Shown: piece after piece, positions 36,802-48,730 of the stretch
Numbering within the stretch: the stretch's first letter is position 1
How the letters are laid out: each line of letters begins with the position of its first letter
From: an uncultured Alphaproteobacteria bacterium
GTDB lineage: Bacteria > Pseudomonadota > Alphaproteobacteria > HIMB59 > GCA-002718135
Assembly: GCA_902517315.1 (NCBI GenBank)
Contig: CABYBP010000005.1
Span: 1-53,585 of the forward strand
Length of the DNA stretch: 53,585 bases
Reading direction: 5' to 3'
The notes under the pieces: model-generated
Database searches by the model: none
The model's input: the letters and a program-made list of their open reading frames with translations, nothing else
Told to the model about the DNA's origin: nothing
Translations under genes and position numbers: made by a program

Positions 36802-38199
36802 ATGGAAGATTTTGATTTAATAATAATTGGTGCGGGACCTGGTGGATATGTAGCTGCAATTAGAGCAGCTCAACTTGGAATGAAGGTTGCTTGTATAGAA
36901 AAAGAGCCATCACTTGGTGGAACTTGTTTGAACATTGGATGCATACCTTCTAAAGCATTATTAAATTCATCTGAAAAATTTGTTGAAATTTCAAATCATG
37001 CTGCTGAGCATGGTATAAAAACATCAAAGATAGATTTAGACCTAAATGTTTTGATGAATCGCAAAACTAAGATTGTAAAAAAACTTACAACAGGGATTGG
37101 TTTTTTATTTAAGAAAAATAAAATCACGCACATTCCTGGCACGGCTTCATTTGTAGATAAAAATACTATTTCTATTACAAATGGAAAAAATGAAATTACT
37201 GCTAGTGCTAAAAATTTTATTATCGCAACTGGATCATCTTCGATTGAGATACCAAATATTCCTGTTGATGAAAAACAAATAGTATCTTCAACAGGTGCTC
37301 TATCTCTATCTAATATACCAAAATCACTCTTAGTTATTGGCGGTGGATACATTGGATTAGAAATGGGTTCAGTATGGAGTAGATTAGGTTCAAAAGTAAC
37401 GGTTGTTGAAGCTCTGGACAGAATTGTTCCAACTATGGATGGTGAAATATCAAAAGAGTTTATGAAAATGTTAATTAAACAAGGATTAGAATTCAAACTA
37501 TCACATAAAGTGAGTTCTGCAAAATCTAGCAAGTCTGGTGTAGATGTTGAAATGGAAACATCAGATAAAAAGAAAATAAAAGAAAACTACGAAATAGTTT
37601 TAATGTCAGTAGGAAGAAAACCAAACACTGAGGGACTGGGTCTCGAGAAAATTGGAATTAAACTAACGGATAAAAAATCTATTGAGATTAAAGATAACTT
37701 TAAAACTTCTGTAGAAGGAATCTATGCAATCGGTGATGTAGCACCAGGTCCAATGCTAGCACACAAAGCTGAAGAAGAAGGAGTAGCTTGTGTTGAATTT
37801 ATAAACGGTCAAAAACCTCATATAAACTATGAAGCTATACCAGCGATTGTTTATACTAATCCAGAAATTGCATCTGTAGGTAAAACAGAAGAACAACTCA
37901 AGCAAGAAAAGAAAGACTTCAAAGTTGGAAAATTTCCTTTTATGGCAAATGGTCGTGCCTTAACTACTTCTGCATCTGAGGGATTTGTTAAAATTTTGGT
38001 TGATAAAAAAACAGATGAAATTTTAGGAGCTCATATAATCGGTCATGATGCTGGACAACTGATTGCAGAAATTGTTACTACAATCGAATTTGGTGGAAGT
38101 GCAGAGGATATTTCAAGAGTATGTCACGCTCATCCGACAACTAGTGAAGCAGTAAAAGAAGCAGCTTTAAGTGTAGATGGTAGAGCAATTCATATTTAA
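36802..38199 (+). CDS. lpd: Dihydrolipoamide dehydrogenase (E3)
   Basis: FAD disulfide reductase that reoxidises lipoyl groups. 465 residues. FAD motif LIIIGAGPGGYVAAIRAAQLG (6-26), redox pair Cys42/Cys47 in GGTCLNIGCIPSKAL, the NAD motif VIGGGYIGLEMGSVWSRLG, FAD motif GIYAIGDVAPGPMLAHKAEEEG, and the catalytic HAHPTTSEAVKEAA. It ends the TCA block; its TAA shares TTAA (38196-38199) with the convergent DUF1737 stop. Confidence 0.98.
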   Translation: MEDFDLIIIGAGPGGYVAAIRAAQLGMKVACIEKEPSLGGTCLNIGCIPSKALLNSSEKFVEISNHAAEHGIKTSKIDLDLNVLMNRKTKIVKKLTTGIGFLFKKNKITHIPGTASFVDKNTISITNGKNEITASAKNFIIATGSSSIEIPNIPVDEKQIVSSTGALSLSNIPKSLLVIGGGYIGLEMGSVWSRLGSKVTVVEALDRIVPTMDGEISKEFMKMLIKQGLEFKLSHKVSSAKSSKSGVDVEMETSDKKKIKENYEIVLMSVGRKPNTEGLGLEKIGIKLTDKKSIEIKDNFKTSVEGIYAIGDVAPGPMLAHKAEEEGVACVEFINGQKPHINYEAIPAIVYTNPEIASVGKTEEQLKQEKKDFKVGKFPFMANGRALTTSASEGFVKILVDKKTDEILGAHIIGHDAGQLIAEIVTTIEFGGSAEDISRVCHAHPTTSEAVKEAALSVDGRAIHI

Positions 38200-38399
38200 A
38201 TTTTAGCTAGATCCATTCCTTTTTTGTATTTTTTTGATGACGTTTTTATAACTGCTTGACCACATCTCATAACTTTTCTTTTATGATCAAAAGTCATTTT
38301 TGGTTCTCCATATAATTTCCATCCATTAGATAATGCTTCTGTTACCCTTTGGCAAAAATCAACAGTGTCATCATCTGTGATAAATCTATAACCTTTCAT
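38196..38399 (-). CDS. DUF1737 domain protein, 67 residues
   Basis: Small cytoplasmic protein. The pattern YRFITDDDTVDFCQRVTEALSNGWKLYG (4-31) followed by a glycine-rich beta segment and RCGQAVIK matches DUF1737, known from alphaproteobacteria and cyanobacteria and of unknown function. Full length for the family. Start ATG 38399. It follows the serine-protease-like gene by 16 bp on minus, so both may be co-transcribed. Confidence 0.87.
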   Translation of the reverse strand: MKGYRFITDDDTVDFCQRVTEALSNGWKLYGEPKMTFDHKRKVMRCGQAVIKTSSKKYKKGMDLAKI

Positions 38400-38415
38400 T
38401 TAATCTCCTCACTAA

Positions 38416-39411
38416 TTATTCCATCCAAGGGAAGTTTATTGCATTATCTAAGTTAATAATTTCACAAGGATAAAATTCTTCATCATTAATTCGTTTCTTT
38501 TTACAATCATTTTGAGCTATATCAAATTTTTGATCTGGCATAAAAGATCTTCTACCAGATGGATCACAAGCATCTAGCATGTCTGTTCTCCCGGTCCATT
38601 CGTATATGTGAGATTGCACCCATTGTTTTTGAGTTTGAACAAGTTGTAAAATTTCATACATAATTTTATCCTCATCCATACCATTGCCATGCAATCCATG
38701 AATAACATTTCTACCACACTCACTAAATACAACTGGACTTCCAGAACATCCAAAAAGCATAGGAGGATTGTCAATTCCATCATGTTTGATTATTTGTCTT
38801 GAACATTGAGTTGTTTTAGCTCCATAGATCATCCCATTTAGAGTATGGGGAATTGAGATAATTCCTTTTCCATATTTTTTCTCCTCAGGGATACATATAT
38901 GCTGGGCCTTTGTACCTATTGATGGGATTTTATTAGCAAGAGGTATTGGTTCTATTTTAACATCTTTATTTTTTTGGCATTTATTACAATCTCTATCTAT
39001 GTGTAAAAGTAAAAGATCATAGCCTGGTGGATGACCCGTTGCTCTACCAGCAATATCTAAAACTTTCCCAATAATTATTTGTTTACTTTGATAACTTTTG
39101 CCTTCCACAACATACATATCATTTTTAAAACTCTTCCAATCTTCAGCTGCTTTTTTTATTTCTTTTGGAGTACAGCAAATTTTTTTTTCTGGATTAATGC
39201 CAATTACATGTGCTTGCGAAATAGCAATATCATCTTCAATAAATGTAATATTTCCTCCCCAATTTTCTGAACCCATAGATAATCTTACTTGAAAGGTAAA
39301 TTCTCCTTTAGTATCAGATTTGCCACAATTTTTTTTGCATTCAAGAACTTTAGGTTTGGCAAATACTGATGATGAAAAAAAAATAATTAAAAAAGAAATT
39401 AATACTTTCAT
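38416..39411 (-). CDS. Secreted trypsin-like serine protease, divergent and cysteine-rich
   Basis: 331 residues. A signal peptide (MKVLISFLIIFFSSSVFA, 1-18) directs export. The S1 chymotrypsin-like triad can be placed: His68 in ISQAHVIG (family TAAHC), Asp132 in GYDLLLLHID, and Ser223 in MLFGCSGSPVVF (family GDSGGP), followed by a GLHGNG strand. A Cys replaces the Asp that usually precedes the catalytic Ser. There are 13 cysteines (25, 29, 79, 80, 142, 145, 173, 203, 222, 232, 282, 303, 316), implying several disulfides in the periplasm. The region after residue 260 matches nothing I know. Overlaps the DUF484 gene by 4 bp. Confidence 0.75.
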   Translation of the reverse strand: MKVLISFLIIFFSSSVFAKPKVLECKKNCGKSDTKGEFTFQVRLSMGSENWGGNITFIEDDIAISQAHVIGINPEKKICCTPKEIKKAAEDWKSFKNDMYVVEGKSYQSKQIIIGKVLDIAGRATGHPPGYDLLLLHIDRDCNKCQKNKDVKIEPIPLANKIPSIGTKAQHICIPEEKKYGKGIISIPHTLNGMIYGAKTTQCSRQIIKHDGIDNPPMLFGCSGSPVVFSECGRNVIHGLHGNGMDEDKIMYEILQLVQTQKQWVQSHIYEWTGRTDMLDACDPSGRRSFMPDQKFDIAQNDCKKKRINDEEFYPCEIINLDNAINFPWME

Positions 39412-40070
39412 TTAATACTTAACAAATTTACTTCTATAATTTTAATTAAGTATTCAACAAGATCAGTTTGCATATCTACCGTGAATTTATTTTTGTCTTT
39501 TGATCCCATAGCCAATATTATACTATCTTCACGAAATTTAACTTTTAATAAAATATATGATTTTATCGTTTCTGATTTATTAGGAAAAAATAAAAGCAAA
39601 CCTTTAGGATTTTGATTTAAATTTGTAACTATTTTGTTTTTAAAATAACTATTTGCAATTTTAATATCCAGTTGTGATAAGTTTTCTTCTCTAATATTTT
39701 CATTTGTAACAAAACAATTCATTTCATCACAACCTAAAATTGTTTTAAGATCATTTTTAATTAAGCTTACTAATTTTTGTAAATTTTTTACATTTAGAAT
39801 TCTAATTGTAGATTTCAGAATTCTTTTTTGAGCATTTAAATGACTTTTCCCTGCAAGTAGTACTTTTGTCATTTGATTTTGTAGATCTATATTTTGTTGA
39901 GATATTTTTTTATATCTATAAGCTTCTAAATCAATAACCTTATCCGAACTATTATCTTGAGTAGGAAAATTTAGTTCATTTACTATTTCTGAATTTTTAA
40001 TAAAAAAATTTTTATTTTTTTTTAAAAAATTTATTATTTCTTTTTCTCTAATTTCATCTTTATTTGCCAT
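39408..40070 (-). CDS. DUF484 family protein
   Basis: About 220 residues from ATG 40070 (MANKDEIREKEIINFLKKN), chosen because the longer frame to 40112 runs into the fsa gene. The N-terminal helices (IINFLKKNKNFFIKNSEIVNELNFP) are the DUF484 signature 'lkknpdFf..hpeil..L.lP', followed by a helix of coiled-coil type and a GAF-like C-terminal half. The family is unassigned; in many proteobacteria it neighbours xerC or dapF. The long-loop 'GaVSLvErQ' block of the family is degenerate here. It overlaps the serine protease gene by 4 bp. Confidence 0.75.
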   Translation of the reverse strand: MANKDEIREKEIINFLKKNKNFFIKNSEIVNELNFPTQDNSSDKVIDLEAYRYKKISQQNIDLQNQMTKVLLAGKSHLNAQKRILKSTIRILNVKNLQKLVSLIKNDLKTILGCDEMNCFVTNENIREENLSQLDIKIANSYFKNKIVTNLNQNPKGLLLFFPNKSETIKSYILLKVKFREDSIILAMGSKDKNKFTVDMQTDLVEYLIKIIEVNLLSIK

Positions 40071-40075
40071 GATGA

Positions 40076-40735
40076 TTATTTTGGCAGAATTTGTTGTCCT
40101 GTTTTTGCCCAATCATCAAGAAATGCCTTAAGCCCTTTATCTGTGAGAGGGTGTTTATATAATTCATCAATAACCTTAGGTGGCAGGGTTGAAACATGTG
40201 CACCAATCACAGCTGCATCAATAAGATGTTGAGTATTTCTTACAGAAGCGACTAATACTTCCGTATCAAATCCATAATTTTCATACATTATTACTATATC
40301 TGAAATCAGATCCATTCCTTTTTCACCAATATCATCTAGTCTTCCCACAAAAGGAGAAATAAATGTTGCACCAACCTTAGCGGCTAGTAATGCTTGAGCA
40401 GCACTAAAACACAACGTTACATTTACCATGATATCTTTTTCCCTAAGAGCTTTGCATGTTTGAAGACCAGCAGGTGTAAGAGGAACTTTTACAGCAACAT
40501 TTTTAGCTAATGATGCTAAGTACTTACCTTCTTCAAGCATTTTTTCATATTTGGTTGCTGTCACTTCTGCACTTACTGGACCGGAAACTATAGAGCAAAT
40601 TGTTTTAATTGTTTCTCCCATGTCCTTACCACTTTTTGCAATTAGAGATGGGTTTGTCGTAACACCGTCTATTAATCCACTAGGCATTAACTCTTCAATC
40701 TGAGGTATATCGGCAGTGTCTATAAAAAATTTCAT
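40076..40735 (-). CDS. fsa: Transaldolase, small (TalC/fructose-6-phosphate aldolase-like) type
   Basis: Schiff-base aldolase of about 220 residues acting in the non-oxidative pentose phosphate pathway or as a fructose-6-phosphate aldolase. 219 residues. [16 protein letters not shown] (1-16), [13 protein letters not shown] (24-36), the Schiff-base Lys83 in [43 protein letters not shown] and the [16 protein letters not shown]-terminus. Many small proteins of this type are true transaldolases, so the activity is uncertain. Starts 7 bp after an inverted repeat in the divergent fsa/priA region. Confidence 0.92.
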   Translation of the reverse strand: MKFFIDTADIPQIEELMPSGLIDGVTTNPSLIAKSGKDMGETIKTICSIVSGPVSAEVTATKYEKMLEEGKYLASLAKNVAVKVPLTPAGLQTCKALREKDIMVNVTLCFSAAQALLAAKVGATFISPFVGRLDDIGEKGMDLISDIVIMYENYGFDTEVLVASVRNTQHLIDAAVIGAHVSTLPPKVIDELYKHPLTDKGLKAFLDDWAKTGQQILPK

Positions 40736-40741
40736 TGTTGG

Positions 40742-40758
40742 TTGTATACCATATACAA
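40742..40758. promoter_or_regulatory. Palindromic operator-like site between fsa and priA
   Basis: Perfect inverted repeat TTGTATA (40742-40748), spacer CCA, TATACAA (40752-40758), in the 63-bp divergent region. It ends 6 bp from the fsa ATG. Such symmetry is typical of a dimeric repressor site, but the regulator is unknown. On the priA side, TATAAT at 40795-40800 overlaps the ATG and is too near it to be the -10. Confidence 0.4.
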
Positions 40759-40798
40759 GTTATTTAGAAAGTTAACATATTAAAAATACATAAATATA

Positions 40799-42754
40799 AT
40801 GTTGTACGACGTAGTAATAACAAGACCTTTCGACAAAGTTTTTACATATTCTTCAACAAATGAGCAACTTGAAATTGGTCAAATAGTATTGGTTCCATTT
40901 GGAAAAAAAATAGAAGTTGGAATTATTTGGAAGAAAAATGTTAAAAATCCTGGATACGAAATTAAAGAGGTTACAAAAATTTGTAATGATCTTATCCTTC
41001 AGAAATCTACAATCGATTTTATGAATTGGATCGCAAGTTATACTTTAGCTCCACTAGGAGCAGTTTTAAAATTATTTCTTATTAACAACGATATAGTAGA
41101 ATTTGATGAAGAAAAATTAGATAGCTTCAATAACATCGAACCTTCTTTGGTGTCCTTAAGTGAAGAGCAAGAAAATTCATTTAAAGAAATAATCCAATCA
41201 TTTAAAAAATCAAACAAACCTGTTTTATTAGAAGGTGTGACAGGTTCTGGTAAAACTGAAGTATATTTTGAAATAATAGATAAATTTTTAAAAGAAAAAA
41301 AACAAATATTAATAATGGTTCCAGAAATTAGTTTAACTCCACAATTGGAAACAAGAGTAAAGAAGCGATTTGGAAAGGAAGTATGTTTGTGGCATTCTAA
41401 AGTTATAAAAAAGAATAGGCAAAAAATTTGGCATAAATGTTTTGTAGGTGACTCTGTCATTGTTATTGGTGCTCGATCAAGTTTGTTTCTTCCTTTTACA
41501 AACTTAGGATTAATTGTTGTCGATGAAGAACATGATTCTAGTTATAAACAAGAGGACAACATACGTTACCAAGCAAGAGATCTTGCAGTAGTAAGAGCTA
41601 AAATTGAAAAAAATTTTATATTATTAGCTTCGGCAACGCCATCTTTAGAAACAATAAATAATGTTAAAATTAAAAAATATGATCAAGTCTATTTATCAAA
41701 ACAATTTTCTGGAACTCCATTACCTGAAATTTCTATAATTGATTTAAATAAAAAAAAACTTGATAAAGATAAATGGGTATCACAATCAATTATAGATTCT
41801 ATTTCTCAGTGCTTAGAAAATAAGGAACAAGCTCTTATTTTTTTAAATCGTAGAGGGTACTCACCATTAACCTTGTGCAATAGTTGTGGATTCAGATATG
41901 AATGTGATCAATGTTCATCATGGATGGTTATGCATCAACACAAAAAAGTTTTCTTATGCCATCAATGTGGAACTATAAAAAAATTAAATTTAGATTGTCC
42001 TCAATGTAATGAAAAAGATAGTATAAAATTTGTTGGTCCTGGTGTTGAGAGAGTAGCAGAGGAGCTAAAAGAATTCTTTCCTGGGAAAAATATTTCCATC
42101 ATGTCTAGCGACAACGTTAACACACCAAACAAAATTAAAAAATTTATTACTGATATAAACAACAAAGATATAGATATAATTGTAGCTACACAAATTATGG
42201 CGAAAGGATACGATTTTCCAAATTTGTCTTTAGTAGGAATAGTTGATGCAGATGCAGGCTTATTTGGAGGCGATCCAAGAGCAATAGAAAAAACATTTAA
42301 CCTTCTTCAGCAAGTTGGAGGAAGAGCTGGTAGAGGAAAAAAAATTGGTAAAGTTTTTCTTCAAACATATTTTCCAGATCAAGAAATAATTAAGTCGATT
42401 CAACTTCGTGAAAGAGAAGCTTTTATTGAAAGAGCTTTAGAAGAGAGAAAGAATTTTAATATTCCTCCTTTTGGTTTTATGACTTCAATTATTATTTCTA
42501 GTCACAAAAAGGCTTTAGTTCTTAAACATGCTTCAAGACTGGCTCAACAAAATCAAAATAGTGAAAATATTAAAATTCTAGGTCCAGTTGAAGCTCCAAT
42601 TTCTATGCTTAGAGGACAATATCGATACAGAATATTATTGAAGAGCAATAGCAGAAAAAATCTGAATAAATTCACAAAAAGAATTATCGAAAATACTAAA
42701 TTACCTTCCTCTATAAGGATAATTATTGATGTCGATCCCTATTCATTTATGTAA
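40799..42754 (+). CDS. priA: Primosomal replication restart helicase PriA
   Basis: 3'-5' DNA helicase that reloads the replisome at stalled forks. 651 residues against 732 in E. coli; the shortfall is spread over the N-terminal DNA-binding region. Walker A GVTGSGKTEVYF (about 146-157), DEEH in VVDEEHDSSYKQED, SATPSLET, and the zinc-binding cysteines CNSCGFRYECDQCSSW, CHQCG and CPQCN, followed by helicase motifs GVERVAEELKEFFP, ATQIMAKGYDFPNL and QQVGGRAGRG. Start ATG 40799; atpH follows after 118 bp. Confidence 0.96.
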   Translation: MLYDVVITRPFDKVFTYSSTNEQLEIGQIVLVPFGKKIEVGIIWKKNVKNPGYEIKEVTKICNDLILQKSTIDFMNWIASYTLAPLGAVLKLFLINNDIVEFDEEKLDSFNNIEPSLVSLSEEQENSFKEIIQSFKKSNKPVLLEGVTGSGKTEVYFEIIDKFLKEKKQILIMVPEISLTPQLETRVKKRFGKEVCLWHSKVIKKNRQKIWHKCFVGDSVIVIGARSSLFLPFTNLGLIVVDEEHDSSYKQEDNIRYQARDLAVVRAKIEKNFILLASATPSLETINNVKIKKYDQVYLSKQFSGTPLPEISIIDLNKKKLDKDKWVSQSIIDSISQCLENKEQALIFLNRRGYSPLTLCNSCGFRYECDQCSSWMVMHQHKKVFLCHQCGTIKKLNLDCPQCNEKDSIKFVGPGVERVAEELKEFFPGKNISIMSSDNVNTPNKIKKFITDINNKDIDIIVATQIMAKGYDFPNLSLVGIVDADAGLFGGDPRAIEKTFNLLQQVGGRAGRGKKIGKVFLQTYFPDQEIIKSIQLREREAFIERALEERKNFNIPPFGFMTSIIISSHKKALVLKHASRLAQQNQNSENIKILGPVEAPISMLRGQYRYRILLKSNSRKNLNKFTKRIIENTKLPSSIRIIIDVDPYSFM

Positions 42755-42872
42755 TTTACCCACAATTTTAAAAATATTTTCGATTTAACTCATTTGACGC
42801 ACAAACTGACAGTTTACCTACTTTTTCTGATATGTTAATAGCCTACCTCTAAACTTCTTATGAATTTTAATT
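42755..42872 (+). promoter_or_regulatory. atp operon upstream region with palindrome
   Basis: 118 bp between priA and atpH. A -35-like TTGACG lies at 42794-42799 and a weak -10-like TACTTT at 42819-42824 (19-bp gap). Between them is a near-perfect palindrome, AAACTG (42803-42808), A, CAGTTT (42810-42815), where a repressor would block polymerase. A second set, CTGACA (42806-42811) with TATGTT, is also possible. No terminator for priA is visible. Function inferred from position. Confidence 0.4.
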
Positions 42873-43430
42873 ATGGCATCTAATAAGTTATCTGGAGACC
42901 TTATATCTGAAAGGTACGGAGCAGCTCTCTATGATCTTGCTTCTGAAAAAAAATGTGTTGATAATATTTTAAATGACTTTGAATTAGTGCAAAAAGCATT
43001 GAAAGAAAGTTCAGAATTGAGACAAGTTATTAAAAGTCCATTAGTAAATTCAGATGAGAAGCTTAATATTTTGTTAAAATTATTTTCTGAAGCAAATTTA
43101 CATAATCTAACGACAACTTTTTTAAAAGTTCTTGATAATAATAAAAGAATTTCAAATATCGCTTCTATTATTTTACAATTTAAAAAAATAAACTCTGAAA
43201 AAAGAGGTGACATTACTGCTGATATAACATCAGCAAACATATTATCCGATGATGAAAAAAATAATATTACAAATCAACTTAAAAAATCTTTAGGTGAAAA
43301 ATTATCTTTAAATTTTGATGTTGATGAAGACATTATTGGTGGTTTAATCGTTAAGGTTGGTTCCAAAATGATTGATACATCTATAGCGAATAAAATTAAT
43401 AAACTTAAAATTGCAATGAAGGGGGCATAA
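42873..43430 (+). CDS. atpH: ATP synthase F1 delta subunit
   Basis: Links the F1 head to the peripheral stalk. 185 residues. Helical N-terminal domain ([18 protein letters not shown], 10-27), and the C-terminal [31 protein letters not shown] (about 150-180), the conserved part of the family. First gene of atpHAGDC; its TAA overlaps the atpA ATG (TAATG). Confidence 0.95.
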   Translation: MASNKLSGDLISERYGAALYDLASEKKCVDNILNDFELVQKALKESSELRQVIKSPLVNSDEKLNILLKLFSEANLHNLTTTFLKVLDNNKRISNIASIILQFKKINSEKRGDITADITSANILSDDEKNNITNQLKKSLGEKLSLNFDVDEDIIGGLIVKVGSKMIDTSIANKINKLKIAMKGA

Positions 43431-44965
43431 TGGAAATTAAAGCTGCAGAAATATCGTCTGTAATTAAAGACCAAATAGCTAATTTTGAAACTAAAGCGGA
43501 TGTTGCTGAAGTTGGAACAGTACTAAGTGTTGGAGATGGAATTGCACGTGTGTATGGTCTTGATCAAGTACAAGCTGGAGAGATGGTAGAATTCCCAGGT
43601 GGCATTAAAGGTATGGCCCTCAACCTTGAAATGGATAACGTTGGTGTTTCAATCTTCGGTGATGATACTGGAATTAAAGAAGGTGATATAGTAAAGCGTA
43701 CAGGAGAAATTGTTGATGTTCCTGTTGGAAAAGAATTGTTAGGACGTGTTGTTGATGGTTTAGGAAATCCTATTGATGGTAAAGGTCCTATCCAATCTTC
43801 TGAAAAGAGAAGAATTGAATTAAAAGCCCCAGGTATTATTCCTCGTCAAAGTGTATCTGAGCCTATGCAGACAGGTATTAAAGCACTTGATGCTCTTGTT
43901 CCAGTTGGAAGGGGACAACGTGAATTAATAATTGGTGACAGACAAACGGGAAAAACTGCTGTTGCTATTGATACGATCTTAAATCAAAAATCAGTTAATC
44001 AATCAAATAATGAAAAAGAAAAATTATATTGTATTTATGTTGCAATTGGTCAGAAAAGATCAACAGTTGCCCAAATTGTAAAAACGCTAGAAGATAATGG
44101 TGCAATGGAATATACAATTGTTGTATCTGCAACTGCATCAGAGCCTGCTCCTTTGCAATTTTTATCAGCTTATACCGGTTGTACAATGGGTGAGTATTTC
44201 AGAGATAACGGCATGCATGCATTGATTGTTTATGATGATTTATCAAAGCAAGCTGTTGCTTACAGACAGATGTCCCTTTTATTAAGAAGACCTCCTGGAC
44301 GTGAAGCATATCCTGGAGATGTATTTTATATACACAGTCGTCTTTTAGAAAGAGCTGCCAAAATGAGTGATGAACATGGTGGAGGAAGTTTAACCGCTCT
44401 TCCAATTATTGAGACTCAAGCCGGAGACTTATCTGCTTACATTCCAACAAATGTTATTTCTATTACTGATGGACAAATATTTTTAGAAACAAACTTATTT
44501 TTTGCTGGTATTCGTCCTGCTATTAACGTTGGTCTTTCAGTAAGTCGTGTTGGTTCTGCAGCTCAAACAAAAGCAATGAAAAAAATTGCTGGTCCAGTAA
44601 AACTAGAATTAGCTCAATATCGTGAGATGGCTGCTTTTGCACAATTTGCATCAGACTTAGACGCTTCAACCAAACAATTACTTGATCGTGGTGCTAGACT
44701 AGTTGAAATATTGAAGCAAGGACAATATTTTCCTTTAACAGTCTCTGAGCAAGTTGTTTCGATATACGCAGGTGTTCGTGGATACTTAGACAAAGTAGCC
44801 GTCAATGACGTTGTTCGTTTTGAAACAGAAGTTTTGAATGAAATGAGGTCTAGTCATTCTGATTTATTAGATGCTATCGCAAATGAAAGAGAATTATCCA
44901 AAGAAAATGATGATAAATTAAAATCTATCTTAGATAATATTGTTGAAAAATTTACAAGTAACTAA
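43430..44965 (+). CDS. atpA: ATP synthase F1 alpha subunit
   Basis: Regulatory nucleotide-binding subunit of the F1 hexamer. 511 residues. N-terminal beta barrel ([27 protein letters not shown]), P-loop [57 protein letters not shown], and the [35 protein letters not shown] signature. atpG follows after 3 bp. Confidence 0.98.
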   Translation: MEIKAAEISSVIKDQIANFETKADVAEVGTVLSVGDGIARVYGLDQVQAGEMVEFPGGIKGMALNLEMDNVGVSIFGDDTGIKEGDIVKRTGEIVDVPVGKELLGRVVDGLGNPIDGKGPIQSSEKRRIELKAPGIIPRQSVSEPMQTGIKALDALVPVGRGQRELIIGDRQTGKTAVAIDTILNQKSVNQSNNEKEKLYCIYVAIGQKRSTVAQIVKTLEDNGAMEYTIVVSATASEPAPLQFLSAYTGCTMGEYFRDNGMHALIVYDDLSKQAVAYRQMSLLLRRPPGREAYPGDVFYIHSRLLERAAKMSDEHGGGSLTALPIIETQAGDLSAYIPTNVISITDGQIFLETNLFFAGIRPAINVGLSVSRVGSAAQTKAMKKIAGPVKLELAQYREMAAFAQFASDLDASTKQLLDRGARLVEILKQGQYFPLTVSEQVVSIYAGVRGYLDKVAVNDVVRFETEVLNEMRSSHSDLLDAIANERELSKENDDKLKSILDNIVEKFTSN

Positions 44966-44968
44966 TCA

Positions 44969-47297
<2,329 letters not shown>

Positions 47298-47298
<1 letters not shown>

Positions 47299-47696
47299 TG
47301 GCGACAATTTCCTTTGATTTAGTTTCCCCAGAAAACCTCATTTTTAATGATGATGTTGGAACCGTAATTGTTCCAGGTAAAGATGGTGATCTTGGTGTTT
47401 TGCCTGGACACACCCAAGTAATGTCCTCATTAAGACCCGGGAGAGTGATGGTTTACAGCGAGGATAAAAACTTAGTTAAATCTTTCTTTGTATCAGGTGG
47501 TTTTGCTGAAATTAATCCAGAAAAATGTATCGTCCTTGCAGAAAGTGTAGTTGACTTAAATTCTTTAGATAAGTCTTCGATTGAAAAAGAAATAGAAGAG
47601 CTAGGTAGCAAGGAAGATAAAGAATCAGCGGAACAATTGTCTATAGCAAAAGCTAAACTAGAGGCTGTAACTGTAAATTTTTATGATAAGATTTAA
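47298..47696 (+). CDS. atpC: ATP synthase F1 epsilon subunit
   Basis: Central-stalk inhibitor subunit. 132 residues. The N-terminal beta sandwich shows SFDLVSPENLIFNDDVGTVIVPGKDGDLGVLPGHTQVMSSLRPG; the short C-terminal helical hairpin (EKEIEELGSKEDKESAEQLSIAKAKLEAV) is present. It ends the operon; its TAA and the convergent amidohydrolase's stop share TTAA at 47693-47696, leaving no room for an intrinsic terminator. Confidence 0.95.
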
Positions 47697-48730
47697 TTTC
47701 TAGATTGAACAGAATCTATTAAATTTTTAGCATTATTATAAAACAAATCCTCCTTTTCACTTTCTTTTATAAAAGTATTTCGAATTCCTCTTTTCATAGC
47801 TCGTAATTGCTCATACCTAATAAATGTCATTCGATCATCACAATGACTTAAAGCTAAATTATGATTTTCAGAGCTTATTGCTGACCAAGCTTTCCCAAAA
47901 GTAATATATTTTCCTTTCATTCTTCCTATCATATCGTCAGATCCATACATTATTTTTTTAAGACCAACTCCTTGATACAAAGCATTAATTGAATCGGATT
48001 CACATACTGTAGAACAATCAAACCAAATATTATGTAAATCTCTTATTTTTTTAACTCCTTTTTCTAAAGCCCAAGCAGAATAACTTCTAGCACAGTGAGC
48101 AAGTATCCATTTAACGTTAGGATATTTATCACTTAAATAAGTTAAGTCATTAATATTATCTTCGTCTGCAATCGCATCTTTTTTTGCTAAATGCATCATA
48201 ATAATAAGTCCAAATTTATGTGCAATTTCTATTTGCTCTTCACTTATGAAATCTAATATTCTACAATTAATTGTATCATTAGTTTTTGAATAAAACCTAT
48301 AAGGTTTAAATCCTTTAATGTTATTTTTTAATAAAAGCTCTTCAATATAATTTTTACCCATATTTGGGTTAATTAATATTAAGCAATTATTTTCAGTATG
48401 TGTTTTAGTTTGTTCTAAAATATATTCATTTGAAGCCTCAAAGTTACATGGGTAGTTGAATGGAAAAGGAAAACTTAATCTATTTATAACTCTATTAGGC
48501 ATAAGCAATTGATCTACCTGATTTGCAAATTTCATAGATACTTCACTAAAATATTTCCCTTGAAAATTCCTTTCACCCATATCCTTTTTCGGATCTTGAT
48601 TAAAATTCCACTTATAAATGTGTGTATGGATGTCAAAAATATTTTTAGGAACAAAGTCTTCTAACTCTTCATCCCATATTTCTTTATCTAAGCTTGTGAT
48701 TACTAGTTCGGGATTGTCATTAAACATCAT
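47693..48730 (-). CDS. Amidohydrolase-family metal-dependent hydrolase
   Basis: About 345 residues from ATG 48730 (an ATGATG pair; 48727 is the other choice); the open frame reaches further upstream only inside rppH. TIM-barrel amidohydrolase-2 features: metal-binding HTH in IFDIHTHIYKW (31-41, His35 and His37), MMHLAKK, ILAHCARS, and YGSDDM with a metal Asp. The family includes 2-pyrone-4,6-dicarboxylate lactonase and other decarboxylases; substrate unknown. The start overlaps the rppH stop by several bp on minus, so it is the last gene of the proB-to-rppH unit. An unusual partner for rppH. Confidence 0.8.
   Translation of the reverse strand: MMFNDNPELVITSLDKEIWDEELEDFVPKNIFDIHTHIYKWNFNQDPKKDMGERNFQGKYFSEVSMKFANQVDQLLMPNRVINRLSFPFPFNYPCNFEASNEYILEQTKTHTENNCLILINPNMGKNYIEELLLKNNIKGFKPYRFYSKTNDTINCRILDFISEEQIEIAHKFGLIIMMHLAKKDAIADEDNINDLTYLSDKYPNVKWILAHCARSYSAWALEKGVKKIRDLHNIWFDCSTVCESDSINALYQGVGLKKIMYGSDDMIGRMKGKYITFGKAWSAISSENHNLALSHCDDRMTFIRYEQLRAMKRGIRNTFIKESEKEDLFYNNAKNLIDSVQSRN

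Noticed and set aside
36996..37532. 178-residue antisense ORF in lpd
   Set aside because: Shadow of a fully conserved lpd gene; no start signal or homology.
40070..40112. Longer DUF484 protein from 40112
   Set aside because: The extension lies inside the end of fsa and does not look like family sequence; ATG 40070 is 5 bp after the fsa stop.
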